The notes under the pieces: generated by a model
Told to the model about the DNA's origin: nothing
What the model saw: only the letters and a program-made list of their open reading frames with translations
The model's database searches: none
Part shown: positions 8,118-16,642 of the stretch, in pieces
Numbering within the stretch: position 1 is the first letter of the stretch
Layout: the number at the start of each line of letters is the position of its first letter
DNA from: CAYUYV01 sp964561475
GTDB taxonomy: Bacteria; Pseudomonadota; Alphaproteobacteria; JAJFIK01
Length of the DNA stretch: 64,000 nt
Direction of reading: 5' to 3'
Assembly (NCBI GenBank): GCA_964561475.1
Contig: CAZLPU010000012.1
Location: forward strand, 1-64,000
Program-made: the position numbers and the translations under genes

Positions 8118-8141
8118 GGCGTCCCGGATGCACCGGACGCC
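8118..8141 (+). terminator. Stem-loop after the caspase-fold/membrane protein unit
   Basis: ggcgtcccgg and ccggacgcc pair (one bulge) around atgca, 17 bases after the stop at 8100. There is no T-run, so it may be only a 3'-end stabiliser. Confidence 0.4.
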
Positions 8142-8194
8142 CCAGGGCGTTTCATCGGACTACGGACAAGTGTCATGGCCCAGTGTCAGGGCCT

Positions 8195-8242
8195 AGAGCA
8201 TGAGGCGTTTAGAGCATGAGGCGTTTAATCCGCATCATGCTC
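8195..8242. repeat. Duplicated 16-mer with REP-like palindrome
   Basis: agagcatgaggcgttt is present twice in tandem (8195-8210, 8211-8226). The second copy begins an imperfect palindrome: GAGCATGAGGCG (8212-8223) and CGCATCATGCTC (8231-8242) match as an inverted repeat with one mismatch across TTTAATC. Palindromes of the GAGCATGATGCG type are dispersed intergenic elements in other alphaproteobacteria. Confidence 0.7.
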
Positions 8243-8306
8243 AAGGCCGCGACTGCGGTCCGGCGCCACTGTGCCGCCCTCGCGGAGGCGCCTTGCGCCG
8301 TGAGCG

Positions 8307-8371
8307 AAAAAAAAAACTAGAGCGGCGGCCACCCTGTTTGAAAGTGATCGTGATTTTGCGCCCGCCGCTCT
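8307..8371 (-). terminator. Intrinsic terminator for the M29-like gene
   Basis: On the minus strand AGAGCGGCGG (8371-8362) pairs with CCGCCGCTCT (8328-8319), followed after AG by ten T (8316-8307). The 33-base loop is long but may fold further. It lies about 90 bases beyond the stop codon of the gene ending at 8458. Confidence 0.7.
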
Positions 8372-8457
8372 GGTGTCGGGGCATGGTGCAAGGCGGCTTG
8401 GCCTCGATGCACCATGCTTCTCTGAGCGTGGCCGTTTGAACAGCGCCTTTTGAACCC

Positions 8458-9675
8458 TCACTCGACCAGGCTGCCCTTGCGAATGACCGCCTTGCCGTCC
8501 ACTTCCACCGTGGCGTCGGCGAGGGCGAAGCTGAAGGCGCCGGTGTTTTCGTTGTCACCGCCAAGCCAGGAATTGTCACCAAGGATCAGGGTCACACCGC
8601 CACCGGCGAAGGCGGGAATGAAGAACGTGTCTTCGTTGGCGACCATTTTCACCGCCGGATTGAGGCCGATGATGACCGCGCCGAACCGGTCCTTGGGGCC
8701 GTCCACGGCGGCCATGGCTGCCTCGATGCAGCCCCCGTTCGCCGCCGCGCCGAAATCCGTCATGGTGCCGTTGGTCACCGTGAAGCGCAGATCGGTGATG
8801 GGCTCCGGCGGGCAGCGCTCGAAAGGTACCACCACGGTTCCGTTCACGGAGCTTTCCACCGGCGCAACGCTGAGGGACCCTGTGGGCAGTTGGGGGAACC
8901 GGTCGGCAAAGCGCTCAGCGGTGCGGTCGGCCTTGGACACCCGCCCGTCATCGATCACGATGGGCCGGTCGCCCACGGAAAAGGTTAGGTCCGTGCCTGC
9001 CTCATTGGTGATGCGGATGGTCTTGGCCTTGCGCATACGCGCCGCCAGATCGGCGCTGCGCTGTTCGATCCCATCATAATCGGCGGTGAGCGCACCGTTC
9101 ATGCTGCCCATCAAGGCGTCTTCGCTGAGGCCGGTCATGATGGCTTCCGCCGGATTGGGCAGGCTGACCATCGCCCCCCGCAGGCCGCTGGCGACAAGCG
9201 TCTCTTGGAAGGCATAGAACTGTTCCGCCTGGAGGGCGAGCCGGTCCGGTGTCATACCCATCGTGGACTGATAATCCGCACTCAGGGGGAACATGAACAG
9301 CACATCGGACACACCCATGATGTCCGAGATGAACGATTTCTGTTGAAGATAATCCGGATCCACATCACCCCAATAGGCCCGTCCGAAGTCGTCCGACATG
9401 ACCATGACCTGGGGACGTCCGCCCCGCTTGGCGACACTCAGGGCCAGGGCTTCCATCATCTCCAGATAGGCGGTGTTGCCCAGAATGATGACCCCGTCGC
9501 CCTTTTCGATCCCGGCGCTCTTGGCCGTTTCCTCGGCCAGCGCAGCTGGATCCAGAGGCGCCGAATCCGCCAGTGCGGGCAAAGTCCCGAGGGTCAGCGT
9601 GGCTGCGAGCACACCTGCTGAAACACGGGCCAGAACGGTCCTGAATGCGGTTTTTCCCTGACGTGCCTTGGGCAT
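8458..9675 (-). CDS. Exported M29-like (aminopeptidase II fold) protein without histidines
   Basis: The 405-residue protein has a signal peptide (about 1-37, ending LPALA). The body resembles thermophilic aminopeptidase M29 proteins: FPQLPTGSLSVAPVESSVNG matches the family's LPxGEVxTAPVExSxxG block, and ILGDNSWLGGDNENTG lies where the family has its His-containing metal site. I find no histidine anywhere in the sequence, although M29 enzymes use His along with Glu and Asp to hold two metals. The known enzymes are also cytoplasmic. It is therefore probably not a classical peptidase; a binding role or different metal use are options. GGGAGGG precedes the ATG, and a strong terminator follows the gene. 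Confidence 0.72.
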   Translation of the reverse strand: MPKARQGKTAFRTVLARVSAGVLAATLTLGTLPALADSAPLDPAALAEETAKSAGIEKGDGVIILGNTAYLEMMEALALSVAKRGGRPQVMVMSDDFGRAYWGDVDPDYLQQKSFISDIMGVSDVLFMFPLSADYQSTMGMTPDRLALQAEQFYAFQETLVASGLRGAMVSLPNPAEAIMTGLSEDALMGSMNGALTADYDGIEQRSADLAARMRKAKTIRITNEAGTDLTFSVGDRPIVIDDGRVSKADRTAERFADRFPQLPTGSLSVAPVESSVNGTVVVPFERCPPEPITDLRFTVTNGTMTDFGAAANGGCIEAAMAAVDGPKDRFGAVIIGLNPAVKMVANEDTFFIPAFAGGGVTLILGDNSWLGGDNENTGAFSFALADATVEVDGKAVIRKGSLVE

Positions 9676-9740
9676 CCTTTTTTCCCTCCCTGTACGGATG
9701 GTGGCTGCACCTTTCCGGCCAGCCTCCTTCCATCGTCCAT

Positions 9741-9800
9741 GACCCGGTGGTGAATGACCCGGTGGTGACTGATCCGGTGGTGACTGATCCGGTCGTGACT
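9741..9800. repeat. 15-bp tandem repeat, 4 units
   Basis: gacccggtggtgact-type units at 9741, 9756, 9771 and 9786 differ by one to three bases. They lie about 65 bases upstream of the M29-like gene start, inside its leader or promoter zone. No other supported feature is seen in 9801-9898. Confidence 0.92.
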
Positions 9801-9898
9801 GGGACTGAAGCTATCCCCGGGCCCGCCCCATGAGAAGATAAATTTCCCGAAACCTTGTACGTCACGGCATACCGGCGCGGGGCCAGCCCCGGAGGATG

Positions 9899-9940
9899 GG
9901 ATCACACAAGGATAGGATCACACAAGGACAGGATCACACA
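9899..9940. repeat. 16-bp tandem repeat, 2.6 units, over a stop codon
   Basis: ggatcacacaaggata (9899-9914), ggatcacacaaggaca (9915-9930) and a partial ggatcacaca (9931-9940). The last unit contains the stop codon of the minus-strand TPR gene (9934-9936), and each earlier unit keeps the same tca, so the gene end seems to have been duplicated outward. Confidence 0.9.
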
Positions 9941-11328
9941 TCCGTCCGCCGGCGGACCGGTTGCGTGCGCAGGGTGCGCTCGGCCCGGGACCGGGCTTCC
10001 CGGGACAGGGTGGTGAGGCCCAGCCGGTCGTAGACATTGGCCAGGGACAGGTTAAGGGGCACGCCATCCGGGTCGAACCCCCGGCGGAGCTCCAGCATTT
10101 GCTGGGCCGCTATCAGTCTGCCCGAGGAGATCAGGGCCTGAAGATAGATCTGTTCGAACAGATCCCTCTGGGCATGGCTGCCGCCGGTCTCGACGAAGCG
10201 GGGGAGGGCGGCGACCAGCCTGGAGGCCGCAGTATTGTAATCCCCCCGGGTGAAGGCCAGAATCCCTTCACAGGCGGGCAGGGCCACTTCGGCCCAGGCC
10301 TCCCGGGAGGAGAGGGGGCTGTTGGCGGCATGGTAGCGCACACCGGCCATGAGGTGCTCCGCTTCCGGACGGCCTGCCCGGCCCAGGGCATAGAGATATT
10401 GCATGGTCAGGAAGGGCTGGACCGTGTCCACCCCCCGCGCCGCAATCAGATCTGCGGGCTCGGCCCAGCGGTTGCCCACGTCCCCGCCGGCGAATTCAAT
10501 CCGGGCCAGGAGGGAAACCGCTCCGACCTGATCCTGGGAATAGTCCTTTGCCACCCCCCAGACATGGTGGTCATAGGCCGCGAGGGCATCGTCCATCCGC
10601 CCCCGGCTGAGATAGAACAGGGCCAGATGCCACCAGTTGTGGGTGTACATGAAGGAGTTGAGGCCGTCCCAGGTCTTGGACACGGATTCCAGGAAGGCGA
10701 TGCCCTCCTCGATCCGGCCCTTGGTCAGGAAGACATGGGCCATGGCGTGGTGGGCCCAGGGTTCCGCCGGGTCGATGGCCAGAGCCGCCCGGGCCGCTTT
10801 TTCCGCGTCCTCAAGCAGGTGGCATTCCTCATAACCGAAGGCCACCATGCTGTGCATGGCCGCCACATCCCGGTTGGTGTCATAGACCTGGAGTGCCGTG
10901 CGCAGCATCCCCGGCAGATCCCCCAGATTGAACTGATGATACTGCTGAAACTTCGCCATGGTCACATCACGGGGATAGCTGCTGAGCAGGCTTTCCCCGA
11001 GGGCGAGGGTGCGATCCAGGTCGCCCCTCATCCAGGCATCGGCAATATCGGCACACAGAGCTTCCCTTGGTGTTGCTCCGGCCTTGGCCGCGAGGGCGCG
11101 CGCGACAAAGGGCCTCGCCTTTTGCGGGGCTTCCGGCGCTTCAAGAAACATCCATAAAAAACCGGCATAAGCGTTCAGGATGCAGCAGTCCGGATCGGCT
11201 TCCGCCGCGGCGAGGGCATTCACCGCCCTGTCCTGGTACCCCACGAACCCGCCGGCAAAATCGTTGATGCCTTGAAGGGTGTCGTCTCGGCTCGTGGTGA
11301 CGGGGTTTCCAAAACAATCCTGTCGCAT
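9934..11328 (-). CDS. TTC38-like tetratricopeptide repeat protein
   Basis: The 464-residue protein is counted from the ATG at 11328, preceded by GAGG; a TTG four codons earlier is in frame but has no better site. It begins MRQDCFGNPVTTS, the usual opening of bacterial TTC38-type proteins, and consists of helical TPR-like hairpins throughout (for example LLEDAEKAARAALAIDPA, RMDDALAAYDHHVWG). There is no signal peptide, so it is probably cytoplasmic. The C-terminus is very basic (RAERTLRTQPVRRRTDV). The biochemical role of this family is not established. It is divergent from the alpha/beta hydrolase gene, with an 86-base shared promoter region. Confidence 0.8.
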   Translation of the reverse strand: MRQDCFGNPVTTSRDDTLQGINDFAGGFVGYQDRAVNALAAAEADPDCCILNAYAGFLWMFLEAPEAPQKARPFVARALAAKAGATPREALCADIADAWMRGDLDRTLALGESLLSSYPRDVTMAKFQQYHQFNLGDLPGMLRTALQVYDTNRDVAAMHSMVAFGYEECHLLEDAEKAARAALAIDPAEPWAHHAMAHVFLTKGRIEEGIAFLESVSKTWDGLNSFMYTHNWWHLALFYLSRGRMDDALAAYDHHVWGVAKDYSQDQVGAVSLLARIEFAGGDVGNRWAEPADLIAARGVDTVQPFLTMQYLYALGRAGRPEAEHLMAGVRYHAANSPLSSREAWAEVALPACEGILAFTRGDYNTAASRLVAALPRFVETGGSHAQRDLFEQIYLQALISSGRLIAAQQMLELRRGFDPDGVPLNLSLANVYDRLGLTTLSREARSRAERTLRTQPVRRRTDV

Positions 11329-11414
11329 GCTGCCTCGCAAATTGTGTTACACTGGTCGGCTTTGTCCAATCCATCGACCACCCGGCGCAAAGCGAAGAGG
11401 GGACGAGTGGCACG

Positions 11415-12209
11415 ATGCCTCAACTGGCGGTGAATGGTATCGAACTTTTCTATGAGCGCGAGGGTCAGGGGACGCCATTGATGCTGATCCCCGGCCTTGC
11501 GAGCGACTCCCAGAGCTGGGAGCCGGTGCGCCCAGGACTCGTGGGTGCCTTTGATCTCATCCTGCCCGATAATCGGGGCACGGGCAGGACACTTCTGGGA
11601 GATCAGGGCGTCACCATTGAGGCCATGGCCCGGGATTGCGTGGCGCTCCTCGATGCACTCGGACTGGAGAAGGCCCATCTGCTGGGCCATTCCATGGGTG
11701 CCGTTATTGCGGCCCGGGTGGCCCAGGATCATCCCGGCCGGGTAAACCGGCTGGTGCTGGCCAGTTCCTCCGCCAGTATTTCTCCGCGCACCTGGGCCGC
11801 CCTAACCAATCTCCTGGAATTGCGGGAGGCAGGCGTCCCGGAACTGCTCTTCTACAAGGCTCTGTTCCCCTGGCTGTTCGCTCCGGCCTTCTTTTCGGAT
11901 CCGGTGGCTGTTGAGCGGGCGGCTGAACTCTCCCGGGCCTACCCCTTCGCCCAGCCCGCAAGGGCCATGCGCCAGCAAATCGAAGGGGCACAGGCCTATG
12001 ACGGCATGGCCGGACTGGAGCGGATCACGGCTCCGGTGCTTTCCCTGTGCGGCGCCAAGGACCTGCTGACCCCGCCCGATGAGGTGCGCGCTTCCCTGGC
12101 GGGCATTCCGGAAATCCGTTTCGAGGTGATTGCGGACGCGGCCCATTCTCTTCACTGGGACAAGCCCGACACCTTTCTGGGCCATGTGAACGGCTTCCTG
12201 TTGGGTTGA
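11415..12209 (+). CDS. Alpha/beta hydrolase
   Basis: The 264-residue cytoplasmic protein has a standard alpha/beta hydrolase fold. The oxyanion strand LMLIPGLASDS is followed by the nucleophile elbow GHSMG (Ser at about 94), an acid in GAKDLLTP (about 218) and His in DAAHSLHW (about 243). NRGTGRT and the cap region resemble 3-oxoadipate enol-lactonase and haloalkane or ester hydrolase relatives, but nothing fixes the substrate. The transaminase gene begins 141 bases downstream on the same strand. The ribosome site is weak (GGGGAC). Confidence 0.85.
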   Translation: MPQLAVNGIELFYEREGQGTPLMLIPGLASDSQSWEPVRPGLVGAFDLILPDNRGTGRTLLGDQGVTIEAMARDCVALLDALGLEKAHLLGHSMGAVIAARVAQDHPGRVNRLVLASSSASISPRTWAALTNLLELREAGVPELLFYKALFPWLFAPAFFSDPVAVERAAELSRAYPFAQPARAMRQQIEGAQAYDGMAGLERITAPVLSLCGAKDLLTPPDEVRASLAGIPEIRFEVIADAAHSLHWDKPDTFLGHVNGFLLG

Positions 12210-12350
12210 GAAAGCGCTTTTGCGATCAATCCATTGCGTTCTACCGTTCCAGGACGAAGCGAAATTGCGCAAGCAGGCATTTGCGCAGGTATTGGCCTTC
12301 AAACTGGGACCCCAGGGAAAACGGGCCCTGACCGCGACGGGAGACTGCTG

Positions 12351-13685
12351 ATGGCCCAGCACGGTTCTGATGGCGACAACCGGGGTCTGGCCCCCTACTG
12401 GATGCCTTACACCGCCAACCGGGCCTTCAAGCAGGCGCCGCGCTTGGTGGAGCGCGCGGAAGGCCATTTCTACTTCTGTGATGACGGCCGACCGGTCCTC
12501 GATACCTTTTCCGGTCTGTGGACCACGGGGCTCGGCCACTGTCATCCCCGCATCGTGGCGGCGGTTCAGGAGCAGGTGGCCCGGCTCGATTATGCCCACG
12601 CCTTTCAGGTGAGCCATTCGGCGGCCTTTGAGGTGGCCCGCCGGGTCACGGACCTGGCGCCAGCGGGCTTCACCCACTGCTTTTTTACCAATTCCGGCTC
12701 TGAAGCCGCCGACACTGCCCTCAAGATCGCGCTCGGGTACCACCGCCTGAGGGGAGAGAGTTCCCGGACCCGGTTCGTGGGCCGGGAACGGGGCTATCAC
12801 GGGGTCAATTTCGGCGGCATGAGCGTCGGCGGCATTCCCAACAACCGGCATATGTTCGGCGGCAACATGCTGGCCCAGGTCTCCCATCTGCCGTTCACCT
12901 ACAGCCGGGAGCGCAGCGCCTTCACCAGGGGCCAGCCCGCCTTCGGGGCCGATTACGCCGATGCCCTGGACACTATTGCCGGTTTTCATGGCCCCCAGAA
13001 TATCGCAGCGGTGATGGTGGAGCCCGTGGCCGGGTCCGGGGGCGTGTTCCCCCCACCCCAGGGTTATCTGGAGCGCCTGCGGGCCGCCTGTGACCGGATC
13101 GGCGCCCTGCTCATCTACGACGAAGTGATCACCGGGTTCGGACGGGTGGGCGCGCCCTTCGCGGCGGAGCGGTTCGGCGTGGTGCCGGACATCATCACCA
13201 TCGCCAAAGGGATCACAAATGGGGTGATCCCCATGGGCGCGGTGCTGGTGCGCGAAGAGATCTACGAGACCTTCATGCAGGGCCCGGAAGAGGCGGTGGA
13301 GTTCTTCCACGGCTACACCTATTCGGGTCACCCGGTGGCCTGTGCCGCGGCCCTGGCGAGCCTGGACAGCTACGAGGAAGAGGACGCCTTCGCGACGGCC
13401 CGGATCACGGAAACCGCCTTTGAACAGGCCATCCACCAGCTCGACGATGCCCGCCATGTGGTGGATGTGCGCAATTTCGGCCTGATGGGGGCGGTGGAGC
13501 TTGAGCCCCGGGATGGGGCGCCCGGCGCCCGGGGGATGGAAATCCACAAGGCCTGCTTTGAAAATGGTCTGCTGGTGCGCTTTTCCGGTGACACCCTGTC
13601 ATTCGCCCCGTTTCTCGCCAGTGAGGCCGCGGAGTTGGATCATATATTCGCAACTCTGGGTCGGCTTCTTTCAGCGGTTGATTGA
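12351..13685 (+). CDS. Omega-amino acid (beta-alanine):pyruvate transaminase
   Basis: The 444-residue class III PLP aminotransferase starts at the ATG at 12351, which has GGGAG upstream; an earlier in-frame ATG at 12234 adds 39 unconserved residues. The sequence closely follows the known beta-alanine:pyruvate transaminases: PYWMPYTANRAFK near the start, FFTNSGSEAADTALKIAL, GRERGYHGVNFGGMSVGG, LLIYDEVITGFGR with the cofactor Asp, PLP lysine in TIAKGITNG, and FFHGYTYSGHPVACAAALA. It moves the amino group from beta-alanine, other omega-amino acids or amines to pyruvate, giving semialdehydes or ketones plus alanine. It may serve the peptide/amine operon downstream, which carries an aldehyde dehydrogenase. 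Confidence 0.92.
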   Translation: MAQHGSDGDNRGLAPYWMPYTANRAFKQAPRLVERAEGHFYFCDDGRPVLDTFSGLWTTGLGHCHPRIVAAVQEQVARLDYAHAFQVSHSAAFEVARRVTDLAPAGFTHCFFTNSGSEAADTALKIALGYHRLRGESSRTRFVGRERGYHGVNFGGMSVGGIPNNRHMFGGNMLAQVSHLPFTYSRERSAFTRGQPAFGADYADALDTIAGFHGPQNIAAVMVEPVAGSGGVFPPPQGYLERLRAACDRIGALLIYDEVITGFGRVGAPFAAERFGVVPDIITIAKGITNGVIPMGAVLVREEIYETFMQGPEEAVEFFHGYTYSGHPVACAAALASLDSYEEEDAFATARITETAFEQAIHQLDDARHVVDVRNFGLMGAVELEPRDGAPGARGMEIHKACFENGLLVRFSGDTLSFAPFLASEAAELDHIFATLGRLLSAVD

Positions 13686-13985
13686 AGGCCAGGACTTGGC
13701 AAAGCCCACGATACACGGGCATAATCTTGCCACCTTCAGGCTAAGGGCTTCGGAATTTGTAGAGGTGGAGCGCCTCGGACTCTTGAGAGCCGTTCTGCGG
13801 CTAAGGCGTCACTCGGGCACCAGAGCCGTCCGCTTCACTAGGATACTGGCAACCAATTCCCTGGTAGGGAATGCTTGCCTTCCTTGATGGGACATGGTGT
13901 GGATCACCGCTGGGGACCGGTGTAAAGGCGATTGGCTGGACCGTTTGCGCCGCTTTCAGGACTCGTGGAGAGGCAGGGGATTTAA
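13686..13985. other. 300-base gap before the TonB receptor
   Basis: No gene is supported. A small perfect hairpin, ATTCCC-tggta-GGGAAT, lies at 13856-13872. The receptor's promoter is presumably here but I could not place it. Confidence 0.4.
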
Positions 13986-16238
13986 ATGACTCGTTTTATG
14001 CTTTTTACCGCATTGGCTACCGGGCTCTGCATGCCCCAGGTCATGGCGCAGGATCTCGAAGAGGGCGATGTGCCCGTGGAGTATTCCGGTCTTGAAAAGA
14101 TCGTGACCACGGCCCAGCGCCGGGAAAGCGTTGATCAGGACACGGCCGTGGCCCTGACCACGTTCAGCGGCGAGGCCATCGTTCAGAACGGTATTGAGAC
14201 CGTCAACAATCTGGAGAACTTCACGCCGAACCTGGAAATCGAAAGCCAGTTCGGCAGCGGTGCTCCCAGCTTCGCCATTCGGGGTGTCGGGTTCCGCGAC
14301 TACGCGACCAACAACTCGCCGACGGTGGGGATCTACGTCGACGACGTGAGCTACCCTGTGCCCGTCGCCACCCAGGGCGTGCTGTTTGATGTCCAGCGGG
14401 TTGAAGTGCTGCGCGGTCCCCAGGGAACCCTCTACGGGCGCAACACCACCGCCGGTGCGATCAAGGTCATTTCCAACCGTCCCATCGACGAAGGCTACGG
14501 GGCGGGCTTTGTGGTCGAGGCTGGCCGTTTCGGCCGGGTCGACGCCGAAGGCTATGTGACCGGCGCGGTCACCGACGCCTTCCGCCTGCGCCTGTCCGGC
14601 ACCACCTCCCAGGGCGGTGACTGGCAGGTCAACCGGGAAACCGGCGAAACCCTCGGCGATAACGACATCTGGGCGGGCCGCCTTCTGGCTGAATTGGATC
14701 TGAGCGACCGGCTGATGGCCACGTTCAATTTCCACGGCTTCACCGACAAGTCCGACGGCCTCGGCCTCCAGCTTTTCAACGACTCCGTGTTCGGCTTCCT
14801 CAAGCATGAGGACCGGCGGGAGACCAGCTACGGGTCGTCCCAGGAGTTTGCCGACCTCGTTGGCATCGGCACCCAGACCAAGCCCTTCCGGGACAGCGAC
14901 GGTTATGGCTTGAGCCTGACCCTGGACTGGGAACTCGGCGACAACCACGACCTGACCTATGTCGGCGCTTATGAGAGCATGGACCGGACGGAATTTAACG
15001 ATTTCGACGCCCTGCCCATCGGTGGCGCCGGTGTGTTCTTCCAGAGCGATATCGAGTTCTGGTCCCAGGAACTGCGCTTCAGCGGTGAAGTCGCCGACGT
15101 GTTCCGGTACGTGACCGGTGTGTTCTACGGCCGTGAGAACCTGGACGAGATCTATCAGTCGGACTTCGTGGACAGCTTCGGTCCCGGCTTTGCGGTCACC
15201 ACCCCCTACAGCCAGGAAGTCCGGACCATCGGTGTGTTTGCCCATGGTGAATGGGACATCTCCGATCAGGTGACCTTCGTCGGCGGCATCCGCTACGAGG
15301 AAGAGGAACGGGACCTGATCGGTCTGGGCACCTTCGGCACGGGTTTTGGCCCCTTCAACTTCGCCAACGGCACCGTCGATGGCACTCTGGAGGACCGGAG
15401 CCTGGATACGGGCGAGGTGAGCGGCAAGGTCGGCCTCGAATATCGGCCTGTTGACGATCTGCTGTTCTACGCCAACTACAGCCGCGGCGTGAAATCAGGT
15501 GGCTTCACCGCCTATAACACCCTGAACCCCAATGCGATCAACCCCTTCCAGCCGGAAGAACTGAACGCCTATGAGGCGGGTTTCAAGTCCGAATGGCTTG
15601 AGAACACCTTGCGCTTCAATTCCTCCGTGTTCCTCTATCGCTACAAGGATCAGCAGATCCAGTCCGCGATCTTCGACGATGCCACGGGCGCCGTTGTCGG
15701 GCGTATCGTGAATGCGCCCCGCAGCGAGATCTGGGGTGCCGAGGTGGAAGCCCAGTGGCAACCCGTCCCGAACCTGACCATCTCCCAGGCCGTCGGCTTC
15801 AAAGAAGGTGAGTTCAAGGACTTTGACGATCTGGACGCCGTGGCCAGCACCGCCGCGGGCACCACGGTGACCACGGACCGCTCCGGTCAGTCCCTCGGTT
15901 TCCCCGAACTGACCTATTCCGGCCAGATCGACTACTTCAACGACGAGATCGTGCCCGATTACGAAGTGAGCGCGAATTTCAGCTACTACTATCGGGATGA
16001 CACAACCCCGCCGCTTCTGGGTCCGGTCTACACAGTGGAAAGTTACTGGACCGCCAATGCCGAGGTCGGGTTCGCGCCCAAGGACAGTCACTGGAAAGTG
16101 GCCTTCTGGGGACGGAACATCTTTAATACCGAGTTCGACGAGACCCGGAACTTCTTCATCGGCACTGGCAATCTCGCCGATGTGGCGGCACCGACCCGTC
16201 CGGCCACCTACGGTATTCGGGTGAGTGCCGAATACTGA
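13986..16238 (+). CDS. TonB-dependent outer-membrane receptor
   Basis: The 750-residue protein has a 22-residue signal peptide (ending VMAQ). A TonB-box-like segment (LEKIVTTAQRRE) precedes the plug domain (about 50-170), with FAIRGVGFRDY, VGIYVDDV and VEVLRGPQGTLYGRNTTAGAI. A 22-strand barrel follows, with many short Tyr/Phe-rich strands, and the protein ends in the outer-membrane motif RVSAEY. The type is the Caulobacter/Sphingomonas receptor for carbohydrates, peptides or other small molecules rather than a classical siderophore receptor. It is followed, after a 404-base gap, by the peptide operon, so it may bring the same substrates across the outer membrane; that is inference. GGCAGGGG precedes the ATG. 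Confidence 0.94.
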   Translation: MTRFMLFTALATGLCMPQVMAQDLEEGDVPVEYSGLEKIVTTAQRRESVDQDTAVALTTFSGEAIVQNGIETVNNLENFTPNLEIESQFGSGAPSFAIRGVGFRDYATNNSPTVGIYVDDVSYPVPVATQGVLFDVQRVEVLRGPQGTLYGRNTTAGAIKVISNRPIDEGYGAGFVVEAGRFGRVDAEGYVTGAVTDAFRLRLSGTTSQGGDWQVNRETGETLGDNDIWAGRLLAELDLSDRLMATFNFHGFTDKSDGLGLQLFNDSVFGFLKHEDRRETSYGSSQEFADLVGIGTQTKPFRDSDGYGLSLTLDWELGDNHDLTYVGAYESMDRTEFNDFDALPIGGAGVFFQSDIEFWSQELRFSGEVADVFRYVTGVFYGRENLDEIYQSDFVDSFGPGFAVTTPYSQEVRTIGVFAHGEWDISDQVTFVGGIRYEEEERDLIGLGTFGTGFGPFNFANGTVDGTLEDRSLDTGEVSGKVGLEYRPVDDLLFYANYSRGVKSGGFTAYNTLNPNAINPFQPEELNAYEAGFKSEWLENTLRFNSSVFLYRYKDQQIQSAIFDDATGAVVGRIVNAPRSEIWGAEVEAQWQPVPNLTISQAVGFKEGEFKDFDDLDAVASTAAGTTVTTDRSGQSLGFPELTYSGQIDYFNDEIVPDYEVSANFSYYYRDDTTPPLLGPVYTVESYWTANAEVGFAPKDSHWKVAFWGRNIFNTEFDETRNFFIGTGNLADVAAPTRPATYGIRVSAEY

Positions 16239-16642
16239 TGGTCGCATGACCCCTCGGCCAGGCCGGTTGTTTGTCAGGTCTTGTCGGCGATTGGCCTGTG
16301 CAGGGGTCCGGATCAGCGTGGGTGCGATGGTCCGGAGCTGCGTTGATCTGGAAAAGGGCTCACGAAGAGAGCTTGATTTCCGGGCGGACGTCTCCCGCGG
16401 ATCCGAAGGGGCGCGGGAGGACACCGCCCGGGGTCGGCGCAAGGCCCAAAGGCTGGCGCAGGGCACGGGGCTCACGGAATAAGTGATTTGCGTAGGGATC
16501 ATGGCGGCATTACGGTCTTTTTCGTGGCGGGACAGGCCGGGTACGGAGCATCCGGTTCATGGTTGCTCTATCTGCGGCCTGGAAGACAAGAAACCTGAAG
16601 GACGGATGTACCGTCCGGGGGGAAAGGCAGTTTCGGGGTCAT
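16239..16642. other. 404-base gap and leader of the peptide operon
   Basis: No gene is supported. GGACGG-atgta-CCGTCC (16600-16616) forms a perfect hairpin about 26 bases before the M20 start, in the probable leader of the operon. No known riboswitch was recognised. Confidence 0.4.

Noticed and set aside
11802..13547. Minus-strand frame of 581 codons
   Set aside because: It is antisense to the hydrolase and transaminase genes.
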